64,000 nt of DNA from Eubacterium sp. (GTDB taxonomy: Bacteria > Bacillota > Clostridia > Lachnospirales > Lachnospiraceae): NCBI GenBank assembly GCA_017433825.1, contig JAFRGL010000013.1:1-64000 (forward strand). Reading direction: 5' to 3'. The notes under the pieces were generated by a model that worked only from the letters and a program-made list of their open reading frames with translations, ran no database searches and was not told the origin of the DNA. Positions 8,447 through 15,998 of the stretch are shown here, in pieces. Numbering within the stretch: position 1 is the first letter of the stretch; each line of letters begins with the position of its first letter. The position numbers and the translations under genes were made by a program.

Positions 8447-9772
8447 TCAGCTGCCCAGGTTTTCGATGGCCTCGTACACCGCCCGCACGGCTTCCCCGTA
8501 TTTCTCCCCCGGCACGCCCACCAGAAGGTTCAGCTTTCCGGCCCCCTGGTTCATGGTGCTGATGGGGATGCCTTCCTTTGCCAGGGCCGCCAGCACACGG
8601 ACATTCGCGTCGGAAGACTCCGCGCCCTGCTCGCCTATGACCGCCAGCATGGACAGGTTTTCCTTTACCTCCAGATGATCGGGATGCACGGTTTTCGAGA
8701 TTTCCGCCAGCAGTTCCTTAAGGCATGGGGAAAGCAGGTCGCTCCTGATAACCACACTTACCGTATCGATGCCGGTCAGGCACTGTTCGAATGGCAGCTG
8801 CCTTTTCTTTAAAATATCCAGAATCAATGCTGTAAATCCGGATTCGTCGCTGACGTTCAGCTTTTCCACCTGGATGACCGACATGCCGGACCGGCCTGCC
8901 ACGCCCACAATAGGCGCTTCGCTGTCATCTTCCGCCAGCTGGTTCACAATCATCGTGCCGGGGTCCTCCGGACGGTTGGTATTGCGGATATTGATGGGGA
9001 TGCCTGCCTCGGAAACAGGGAACACCGCGTCCGTATGCAGCACGGAGGCCCCCATATAGGAGAGAGTTCTCAGTTCCCTGTAGCTCATGCGCGCTACGGT
9101 TTTGGGCGAGGGTACAATTCTGGGATCTGCGGCCAGAAGTCCGGATACATCCGTCCAGTTCTCGTACAAATCAGCAGAAACCGCCGCTGCGGCAAGACTG
9201 CCGGTCACGTCGGAACCGCCTCTGGAAAGTGTGTAAATCCGTCCTTCCATGTCCGCGCCGTAAAAGCCCGCGATGACCGCTTGCTCCAGCGGCTTCAGGG
9301 CGGCCCCGAAGGTCCGCAGCGTGTGCTTTAAATCCAGCTTTCCTTCCTCATCGAAGCAGACGCACCATTCCGGATCCACAAAGGTGAAGCCCAGAAATGC
9401 CGCGCATATTTTCGCGTTCAGGTATTCGCCGCGGCTTAAGACATAGTCTTCCTCCGCACCTGCCAAAAGCCGGCTTTCAAGCACAGCCATCTCTTCTTCC
9501 AGCGGAAAATGCAGGCCCAGCGGCCGGATGATTTCCTGAAACCTGCCGGATATCCGTGCGAGTTCTTCCCCGAAATCCTCTCCCGCAGCCGCTTTTCTGT
9601 AACAGGCAGCCAGCATATCGGTGACCTTCACGTCCTCCGGGAAGCGTTTTCCCGGGGCGGAAACCACAATATACCTCCTGCCGGGATCCGCATTTACGAT
9701 TTCCTTAACCTTGCGGAACTGCCCCGCGTCTGCTAGCGAGCTGCCGCAGAATTTTGCCACAACCGGCTTCAT
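8447..9772 (-). CDS. Aspartate kinase
   Basis: A 441-residue enzyme phosphorylating L-aspartate with ATP, the first step to lysine, threonine, methionine and diaminopimelate. The N-terminal kinase motif reads KFCGSSLAD (classically KFGGSS), the middle has YTLSRGGSDVTG, and residues about 300-441 carry two ACT-type repeats (VIQVEKLNVSDESGF and LAVIGEQGAESSD) for allosteric control by amino acids. The start ATG overlaps the stop of the upstream GNAT-NUDIX gene in an ATGA; a longer reading frame to 9901 would run inside that gene and is not favoured. No riboswitch was seen upstream of the two-gene operon. Confidence 0.93.
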   Translation of the reverse strand: MKPVVAKFCGSSLADAGQFRKVKEIVNADPGRRYIVVSAPGKRFPEDVKVTDMLAACYRKAAAGEDFGEELARISGRFQEIIRPLGLHFPLEEEMAVLESRLLAGAEEDYVLSRGEYLNAKICAAFLGFTFVDPEWCVCFDEEGKLDLKHTLRTFGAALKPLEQAVIAGFYGADMEGRIYTLSRGGSDVTGSLAAAAVSADLYENWTDVSGLLAADPRIVPSPKTVARMSYRELRTLSYMGASVLHTDAVFPVSEAGIPINIRNTNRPEDPGTMIVNQLAEDDSEAPIVGVAGRSGMSVIQVEKLNVSDESGFTALILDILKKRQLPFEQCLTGIDTVSVVIRSDLLSPCLKELLAEISKTVHPDHLEVKENLSMLAVIGEQGAESSDANVRVLAALAKEGIPISTMNQGAGKLNLLVGVPGEKYGEAVRAVYEAIENLGS

Positions 9773-10725
9773 TTCCTTTTTTCCTGCCTTTCTGCCTGTA
9801 AACCCTCTTTTTCCTGCTTCATCCGGTATCTGACCGCTCCCAGCGCCGCTTCGTCCGCCGGCAGCCATTTCACCGTATCCAGTTCTTCCTCCGTCAGCCA
9901 TCTGGCGGATTCATGCTCCTTTAATGTCAGCCTGCCGCTTATCACCGTACACCAGAAGCATTCCATGGACAGATGGAAGGATGGCATGTCGTATTCCACG
10001 CCGGTCAGCTTTGCGCCGACTTCCACTTCCGTATCCAGCTCTTCCCTGATCTCCCGGGCCAGGGCTTCCTTTCCTGTTTCGCCCGGCTCCACCTTGCCGC
10101 CGGGGAATTCCCACCAGTCCTTGTACTCTCCGTACCCCCTCTGGGTGGCGAAAACCCTGCCTTCCCGGTAAATAACCGCCGCAGCCACTTGTACATGCTT
10201 CCGGTCTTCCTTACGTCCGCCGAACAAAAAGCGCCAGAATTCGTGGAAATCCGCCCGGGTCACGTCCCCGCCGTAAGAGAGGATATCATAGTCCTCCCCC
10301 TGCCAGTTGTAATTGATTTCGGTTTTTTCAAAGCCGTTGTGCAGGTAAAACTGCATCCTTTTAACCCGCTCGTCCGGATTTTCCTTCCAGGGCAGGTCCG
10401 ACTCCACATCCACAATTACCCTCTGTCCGGCTTTGGCGCTGCAGATGGCTTTCAGAAGCTTTGAACCGTATCCCAGTCCCCTGTAAGCGTCTTCCACGGC
10501 GAAATATATGACGTGGGAAATCTTCGGGCTGTTTAAGAAGCCTGCAAAGCCGATGAAAGTTCCTTCCTCGTCAAAAGCGTAAAGCTCCCGAATCTGCTGG
10601 GTTTCATCCAGGAAGCCGGACATGTCCATCCGTTCGTTTTCCGGGAAAGCGGAGAAATAAAGCTGTCTGCTCTCCTCATAATACTGACTGTCCCGCCCGG
10701 TCAGGCGCCGCATGGTTAATGACAT
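9769..10725 (-). CDS. GNAT acetyltransferase-NUDIX hydrolase fusion
   Basis: A 318-residue two-domain protein. Residues about 1-150 are a GNAT N-acetyltransferase domain (IYFAVEDAYRGLGYGSKLL is the acetyl-CoA-binding segment). Residues about 180-310 are a MutT-like NUDIX domain with a nearly complete box, starting GGKVEPGE and continuing through REIREEL; the last conserved Gly is Asp. MutT-type enzymes hydrolyse 8-oxo-dGTP or other nucleoside diphosphate compounds. The start MQVAAAVIYREGRVFATQRG-like segment (about 177-196) is typical of (8-oxo)dGTP pyrophosphatases. It overlaps aspartate kinase by 4 bases, so the two are translationally coupled, without an obvious metabolic link. Confidence 0.88.
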   Translation of the reverse strand: MSLTMRRLTGRDSQYYEESRQLYFSAFPENERMDMSGFLDETQQIRELYAFDEEGTFIGFAGFLNSPKISHVIYFAVEDAYRGLGYGSKLLKAICSAKAGQRVIVDVESDLPWKENPDERVKRMQFYLHNGFEKTEINYNWQGEDYDILSYGGDVTRADFHEFWRFLFGGRKEDRKHVQVAAAVIYREGRVFATQRGYGEYKDWWEFPGGKVEPGETGKEALAREIREELDTEVEVGAKLTGVEYDMPSFHLSMECFWCTVISGRLTLKEHESARWLTEEELDTVKWLPADEAALGAVRYRMKQEKEGLQAERQEKRK

Positions 10726-10762
10726 TATTAAATCCTCTCAGCCATATCTTCCTTAAAGCTCT

Positions 10763-11776
10763 TTAAATGACCGTTTTGTAGAAACGGACGGTGAATCTCG
10801 CGCCGCCTTCCGGTGCATTGTCGGCAGTAATGGTACCGTTCTGGGCGGAAATAATCATCCGGGACAGTGCCAGGCCTATGCCGATGCTGCCCTCGGAAGC
10901 ATTCTGCCCTTTATAAAACCGTTCAAACAGGTGAGGGATGTCTTCGGGCACAAAGCCTTCACCCGTATCCCGCACGATAAACTCGGTAAAAAGCGGCGTC
11001 TCGGAAACGCTTACCTCTATGCTTCCGCCTGCCGGGGTGTGTTCCATGCAGTTCTTCAGAAGATTGCCGAAGGCTTCCACGGTCCAGGCCGGGTCGGCAT
11101 CCACCGACTCATCGGACACAAAGGTCCTGTATTCCTGGCCCCGGAGCTCCATGGCCACCAGGAAGGGCTGGGATGCCCTTTCCAGCAAGGCTGAAGCTTT
11201 GATATGCTCCGGCCTGAATACGGCCGTACCGGAATCAATCCTTGACATTTTAAGCAGGGATTCCACCAGCCAGGAGATACGCTCCAGCTGTGTTTTAAGG
11301 CTCCTGGTATGCCGGATTCTTTTCTCATAGGGGAGGTTTTCCTCCGCAAGCAGGGATACGGTCAGGTTCATGGAGGTAAGCGGCGTGCGCAGCTGGTGGA
11401 AAATATCCGCGATGGCGTCCGTCAGGTTGAGCTTCGACTGCGCAAGCTGGTCCGCCTGCTCCTTTAACCGGATGGTCATCTTGTGCACTTCGCTGTTCAG
11501 TATGGACAGCTCGCCCTCGCTGCTGTCTTCGATGAGCACCGTCTGCTGGCCGTGCAGGATTCTGTCCAGGCTTCCGGAAAGCTTTGCAATCCTGGCATAG
11601 CGGCCCGCGGCAAAAAGATAATGCACCAGGGTCAGTACCAGCCCGGTGATTAAAACAGTCAGAAGCCCGGACAGTTTCCGGCCTGTAAGGAAGAAGCCGC
11701 AGACGGCTGCGGCTGCGGTGACAACAATATAAATGACGGTTTCCCTTGCGATTTCCGGGTTTCGGTTCAGCTTCAT
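10763..11776 (-). CDS. Membrane sensor histidine kinase
   Basis: A 337-residue kinase. Two TM helices near residues 14-32 and 36-55 are joined by a very short loop, so there is no real extracellular sensor domain, as in intramembrane-sensing kinases of the BceS/LiaS style. HisKA follows with phospho-acceptor His in IFHQLRTPLTSM, then HATPase_c with N box (NLLKNCMEHT), G1 (DTGEGF), and G2 (GSIGIGLALS). It pairs with the response regulator 12 bases upstream. Targets are unknown; the ABC operon at 4967-8256 is one candidate by proximity. Confidence 0.92.
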   Translation of the reverse strand: MKLNRNPEIARETVIYIVVTAAAAVCGFFLTGRKLSGLLTVLITGLVLTLVHYLFAAGRYARIAKLSGSLDRILHGQQTVLIEDSSEGELSILNSEVHKMTIRLKEQADQLAQSKLNLTDAIADIFHQLRTPLTSMNLTVSLLAEENLPYEKRIRHTRSLKTQLERISWLVESLLKMSRIDSGTAVFRPEHIKASALLERASQPFLVAMELRGQEYRTFVSDESVDADPAWTVEAFGNLLKNCMEHTPAGGSIEVSVSETPLFTEFIVRDTGEGFVPEDIPHLFERFYKGQNASEGSIGIGLALSRMIISAQNGTITADNAPEGGARFTVRFYKTVI

Positions 11777-11788
11777 CTTCCCGCCTTC

Positions 11789-12451
11789 CTAGTCCATCCG
11801 GTATCCGATTCCCCGGACTGTCTTAATCAGTTCCGGCTTCGCGGGATCGTCTTCTATCTTTTCCCGCAGCCGTTTTATATAAACCGTCAGGGTATTGTCA
11901 TTGACAAAGTCCCCGGCAATGTCCCAGATATCCTCCAGCAGTTTGTTCCTGGACAGGAGGATCCCCCGGTTATTGATAAAAAGCACCAGAAGCCGGTATT
12001 CCAGGGCGGAAAGCGTGAGTGTCTGCCCTTTTTTCTCCACGATGCCCTTGTCCGTATCCACCGTAAGGCTTCCGATACGGATTTTGGATTCGCTTCCGTA
12101 TCTGCGCAGCACATTGTTGATGCGGGACAGAAGCTCCCTGGGCCGGAACGGCTTCGGGATATAGTCGTCCGCCCCCATGTCCAGGCCTTTGACCACGCTG
12201 TTCTCATCGGCGGAGGCCGTCAGGAATATAACGGGCAGCCCTTTTTCCTTTGCCTTTTCACAGACCTGGAAGCCGTTGCCGCTTCTTAAGGAAACATCCA
12301 GAAGAAGCAGGTCAAAGCTGCTTTCGGCCATCCGGCTTTCCGCCTTCATGCGGCTGTCCGCGGACGCAACTTCAAAGCCCTCCCCGGCAAGGAAATCCGT
12401 AAGGGTGCGTACAATGGCCGTATCGTCTTCTACCAGAAGTATTTTTCTCAT
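11789..12451 (-). CDS. OmpR-family response regulator
   Basis: A 220-residue DNA-binding regulator. The REC domain (1-115) has EDD at 8-10, phospho-acceptor Asp in LLLLDVSLRSGNGF and Lys in IPKPF. The winged-helix domain (125-220) carries the recognition region with VNDNTLTVYIKRLREKIEDD and ends GIGYRMD. First gene of a two-gene operon with the kinase at 10763-11776. The regulon cannot be read from the window. Confidence 0.94.
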   Translation of the reverse strand: MRKILLVEDDTAIVRTLTDFLAGEGFEVASADSRMKAESRMAESSFDLLLLDVSLRSGNGFQVCEKAKEKGLPVIFLTASADENSVVKGLDMGADDYIPKPFRPRELLSRINNVLRRYGSESKIRIGSLTVDTDKGIVEKKGQTLTLSALEYRLLVLFINNRGILLSRNKLLEDIWDIAGDFVNDNTLTVYIKRLREKIEDDPAKPELIKTVRGIGYRMD

Positions 12452-12479
12452 TTTCCCCTCTGCAGCAAATACTGATGGT

Positions 12480-13031
12480 TCAGATATATTTCTGAATAGC
12501 TTTCTGGAATTCCTCCACTGCTTCCGTATCGCCTTCTTCGATGGCGTGGTAAATGCAGTGGGCGATGTGTTCGTTGATAATCTGCTTGCCCAGGCCGTTT
12601 AAAGCTGATTTGGAGGCGGAAATCTGAATCAGTACGTCCGCACAGTCCTCATCTGCTTCCAGCATCCTCCTGACATACTCCAGATGTCCGATAACCCGGG
12701 AAAGCCGGGCCAGCTGACGTTTCTTCTCCTTCGGGTCATGCACATGGATGTGGGTGTGCTGTTCCGGTTCCGGCGCGGGGTCCGGCAGGTTTCCCTCTTC
12801 CGCGTCCTCCAGCTGGGCCAGCACCTCCGCCAGGGCGGCATTTGCGGCTTCGAAAATTCCCAGGATAGCCTCCAGCCTTTTCTCTGTCGCCGGACCGCTT
12901 TCATGCGCAACCTCGGACAGCTGCTCGGCATGGCGGTCATTGTGCCTGACCATATATCGTAAAACTGCCCGTACCTTTTCCATCGTTCCGTATTCGGCGC
13001 GGGCATCCTGCTTCTTTCTGTTTTCTTCCAT
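12480..13031 (-). CDS. CsoR/FrmR-family metal-sensing repressor with an extra N-terminal domain
   Basis: A 183-residue protein, twice the usual CsoR length. Residues about 95-183 form the CsoR/FrmR (DUF156) helical core with putative metal ligands Cys130, His155 and Cys159, the C-H-C set used by copper- and nickel-responsive members. Residues about 10-80 are an additional helical domain with His-rich HNDRHAEQL. The two are joined by an acidic linker ending in EQHTHIHVHD, a likely metal-binding stretch. The family represses efflux or homeostasis genes and releases DNA on binding metal. No metal transporter is adjacent, so the target is unknown. The preceding terminator at 13100-13127 makes it its own transcription unit. 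Confidence 0.82.
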   Translation of the reverse strand: MEENRKKQDARAEYGTMEKVRAVLRYMVRHNDRHAEQLSEVAHESGPATEKRLEAILGIFEAANAALAEVLAQLEDAEEGNLPDPAPEPEQHTHIHVHDPKEKKRQLARLSRVIGHLEYVRRMLEADEDCADVLIQISASKSALNGLGKQIINEHIAHCIYHAIEEGDTEAVEEFQKAIQKYI

Positions 13032-13099
13032 GGCGGTACTCTCCCTTCGTCAGTATAAAAGCATAACACATTTCATTCATTCCCGCCACCTTTACCTTA

Positions 13100-13127
13100 A
13101 AAATAAAAAACCTGCCCAAAGGGCAGG
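13100..13127 (-). terminator. Rho-independent terminator after the DUF4956 gene
   Basis: On the minus strand CCTGCCC, loop TTT, GGGCAGG, then a TTTTTTATTTTT tract. It ends the three-gene cluster 13130-15883. Confidence 0.9.
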
Positions 13128-13129
13128 AT

Positions 13130-13801
13130 TTACAGCTGGTTGGACTGCTCCGTATAAGGCTGCAGCGCGATTTCCAGATTTCCGTTTTTCGTGCGCAGCT
13201 CGTCAATGAAGGCTTTTTGTTCCGCCGGGTCTTTCATCTGTACTTTGAAGGAAAGCCTGAACATGGACCCCATGCCCGTGGTTTTCACCCCGGCGTTTTC
13301 CGCCTTGGAAAGATAACGGCCGAAGATGCCGTCAAAGGTGCCGTTGTATTCCAGGGATTCCGGAATGGTAATCCGAAGCAGCATGTCCGCCGCCATGTTT
13401 TTGTGTTCAAAAACCGGAATCCGGACAAATATCATGTACAGAACCGCCAGTCCGATGAGAATAATAACGCCATATGCGAGATAGCCCATGCCGAAGGCAA
13501 TTCCGGCACCCATGGAGAAAAGGATTGCCGCGATTTCATCCGCGCTGCCCGGTGCGCTCCGGAAACGGATGAGGCTGAAGGCGCCGCCCACCGCCACGCC
13601 GGCGCCGATGTTGCCGTTGACGAAGGTAATGACAGCGGCCACCACGAAGGGAAGGATGGCGGTCACCACGAAGAACCTCTTCTGGGAGCGGATGGAAAAG
13701 CTCATCAGCCAGGAATAAAGAAAGCCGCAGACGATGGCAGTGGCAGCCATCATCAGGAACTGCACAGGGGTTACCGAGTAGGAATATATCGAATCAAACA
13801 T
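13130..13801 (-). CDS. DUF4956 membrane protein
   Basis: A 223-residue protein with about four TM helices in residues 10-130 and a soluble C-terminal domain of about 90 residues. The motif FSLIRFRSAPGSADEIAAIL is diagnostic of DUF4956. Family members are encoded next to VTC polyphosphate polymerases and CotH or carbohydrate-binding lipoproteins, exactly as here; they are thought to be the membrane part of a surface or polyphosphate system, but no biochemical role is established to my knowledge. AAAGGAG lies 6 bases before the ATG, 22 bases after the VTC gene. Last gene of the operon. Confidence 0.88.
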   Translation of the reverse strand: MFDSIYSYSVTPVQFLMMAATAIVCGFLYSWLMSFSIRSQKRFFVVTAILPFVVAAVITFVNGNIGAGVAVGGAFSLIRFRSAPGSADEIAAILFSMGAGIAFGMGYLAYGVIILIGLAVLYMIFVRIPVFEHKNMAADMLLRITIPESLEYNGTFDGIFGRYLSKAENAGVKTTGMGSMFRLSFKVQMKDPAEQKAFIDELRTKNGNLEIALQPYTEQSNQL

Positions 13802-13823
13802 GTAAATCTCCTTTCACAAAAGC

Positions 13824-14531
13824 TTAAGCAGCTTTTAAAAGCTGTCGTTTATACGCTTCCCCGTATTTGGAAAAGCTGGTTTTGTATATCTGTCCGCCGG
13901 ACAGGATGTCAGAAAGCCATAAGGGCATTGCCTCCTGCACCTTGATTTCCAGTACCGACCAGCCTTCCGGAAGCAGCGAAATGCCTTCCATGGATTTGTC
14001 CAGTCTGAGGTCTGTCATTCTGTACCGGGGATTTTCGTCAATCGTAAGCCTTAAGTCGCCGTCCGTTTCAAAATACGCCGTCCGGTCGTAGATAATCATG
14101 CAGGCCGGGACCAGGGTGCCGTAATAATCCCGGAAGGTCTGTATTTCCCTGGTAATCTGGCTTTCCGGAAAGCTTCCGCCTCTGCCGTCAAAAAACCGGT
14201 TCACTTCCGGAATCGTACTTTGAATCCTGCGTTTGTACACGATACCGAAAGCCTTGCGCTTCAGTTCCAGGAATACCGGGGAGTTTTCATCCGCGGGCCC
14301 GTAGGAACGAAGACGGATTTTCTCCTTAAACAAAGGTTTTTCCAGGCTTGCCCGCACAAGGCGGGCATCCGGTGTGTCATAGTAGAGGGAAGCAATGGAG
14401 GTCTTCCCGTATTCATCAGGCTGCATACGGTCTTCCAGTCTGTTCTTCAGATAGTATGCCTGCCGCGGGCTGATCAGGTATTTCAGCTCATACCGTTTCA
14501 TGACCGCGATGGGGTCTTCCGTCTTTGCCAT
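13824..14531 (-). CDS. VTC-domain polyphosphate polymerase
   Basis: A 235-residue VTC-type tunnel enzyme. Visible are the basic motif near the N-terminus (KRYELKYLIS), RLRSYG, ELKRKAFGIVYKRR and the late LEIKV, the charged strands that line the polyphosphate tunnel in yeast Vtc4. It lacks the SPX domain and TM anchor of the yeast protein. The predicted reaction is transfer of the ATP gamma-phosphate to polyphosphate. GGAGG overlapping the upstream stop codon lies 8 bases before the ATG at 14531, which is therefore chosen over a GTG at 14540. Cotranscribed with the lipoprotein upstream and DUF4956 downstream. Confidence 0.87.
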   Translation of the reverse strand: MAKTEDPIAVMKRYELKYLISPRQAYYLKNRLEDRMQPDEYGKTSIASLYYDTPDARLVRASLEKPLFKEKIRLRSYGPADENSPVFLELKRKAFGIVYKRRIQSTIPEVNRFFDGRGGSFPESQITREIQTFRDYYGTLVPACMIIYDRTAYFETDGDLRLTIDENPRYRMTDLRLDKSMEGISLLPEGWSVLEIKVQEAMPLWLSDILSGGQIYKTSFSKYGEAYKRQLLKAA

Positions 14532-14536
14532 GCTTC

Positions 14537-15883
14537 TCACCTCCGGGGCCCGAAGCCTGTATTTCCGCCGGGCTGCGTGCCGCCCTGCTGACCGAAGCCG
14601 CCCTGACCGCCGAAATCTCCGGGCTGGCCGCCGAATCCGCCCTGCTGCATGCCCATGCCTCCCATCATCTGATTGGTGATGGAATTCACCTGGACGCCGT
14701 TTACGATGATGGTGCCGCCGTTGTATTCGGCCGTGCCGTCATAATCGAAGGCTGACCGGGCTGTGATATCCAGCGTTCCTCCATTGATATACAGATTCCC
14801 GTTGGAATCCACCGCGTCCGTGTCGCCTGCACCTATGTCTATGGTAATGGTGCCGCCGTTGATCTCGATGGTGGGCGTATAGGCGGAAGATTTGTAGGCG
14901 CCGTTGATGCCGTCGTCACTTGCGGTAATGCTGATGGTGCCGTCATTAATCTGCACCCAGGTGGCTTCCAGGCCCTCCGCAGCGCTGATATTGATTTCGC
15001 CGCCGTCAATCTGCAGGATGGTGGTGGCGTGGACGGCATCGTCGCCGGCCGTAATCGTAAGGCTGCCGCCGCCCATATAGAAATTACCGACGGTATCGTC
15101 TTCGTCATTTTCCACATGCACGCCGTCTTCGCCGGTTTTGATGACAATGACGCCGTCTTCCATATAAACCGAATCATTTGCCTCCAGGGCATCGGACTGG
15201 CTGCTGATATAATATGTGCCGCCCGTAATCTTCAGGTCGTCCTTGCAGGAAATGCCGTTGTCAGAGGAAGAAATGTTTAAGGTTCCGGTGCCGTTAAGTA
15301 CCAGGCCGTCTTTTGAGAAAATGACCGCGTCCGTATTGGTGGTGCCGTCATCGGTAAATGTGCCGATTACAAACAGGCTGTTTTCCGTATCCGTGGTGGT
15401 CACGAAGACCTTGTCCGCGTTTTTCACATAGATGCAGGGGAAATCCTTATTGGAAATGGAGACGCCGTCCAGCACCAGCTGCACTTTGTCTTCATCCCCC
15501 GCTTCCACGATGATGGTCGCATCGGAGGCGGTTCCGGTGAAGACGTAAGTGCCTTCGGAAGTGATGGTGACGTTTTCGCCGTCTTTGACCGTAATGTATT
15601 CCGCTTCGGAAAGGTCGGCCGTCTGGGTTAAATCCCGGTCGGTGAACAGGCTTTCCGTATCAAGCGCAGCGTCAGATGAAGAATTGTCCGATGTGCCTGT
15701 GTACTGCTCCCCGGATGACTGTTCTGTCTGAGTATTTTGGGTGATTTGTGATGTCTGTGCTGCAGAAGCAGCGGATGAATTGCCGGATGAGGCAGCCGTG
15801 CCGCAGGCTGTAAGCGCAGCAGCGAGAAGGACTGCGGCTGTTGCGGCTGCCAGGTATTTTCCGTTCAGATTTCTTTTTCTCAT
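14537..15883 (-). CDS. Carbohydrate-binding-domain lipoprotein (DUF4353-like)
   Basis: A 448-residue surface lipoprotein. The signal peptide ends in a lipobox LTAC (Cys at about 27), followed by a Ser/Gln/Thr-rich spacer. Residues about 95-400 are a repetitive beta-rich domain built from short units of the type NGGTITI, the hallmark of the right-handed beta-helix carbohydrate-binding DUF4353 family. The C-terminus is a Gly/Gln-rich tail with GGFGGQ-like repeats. First gene of an operon with VTC and DUF4956. The domain is often found with spore-coat CotH kinases; none is present here. The ligand is unknown. Confidence 0.85.
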   Translation of the reverse strand: MRKRNLNGKYLAAATAAVLLAAALTACGTAASSGNSSAASAAQTSQITQNTQTEQSSGEQYTGTSDNSSSDAALDTESLFTDRDLTQTADLSEAEYITVKDGENVTITSEGTYVFTGTASDATIIVEAGDEDKVQLVLDGVSISNKDFPCIYVKNADKVFVTTTDTENSLFVIGTFTDDGTTNTDAVIFSKDGLVLNGTGTLNISSSDNGISCKDDLKITGGTYYISSQSDALEANDSVYMEDGVIVIKTGEDGVHVENDEDDTVGNFYMGGGSLTITAGDDAVHATTILQIDGGEINISAAEGLEATWVQINDGTISITASDDGINGAYKSSAYTPTIEINGGTITIDIGAGDTDAVDSNGNLYINGGTLDITARSAFDYDGTAEYNGGTIIVNGVQVNSITNQMMGGMGMQQGGFGGQPGDFGGQGGFGQQGGTQPGGNTGFGPRR

Positions 15884-15998
15884 ATTTGTATCTCTCCGTT
15901 TCTTTTTTGTCTTCAGACGTAAGAATACGGGAGAAAAAAGGAGAAAAAGTGATGATAATTTTTAAGAAATGTGAAAAGGAGTGAATAAACTGTGTTTT

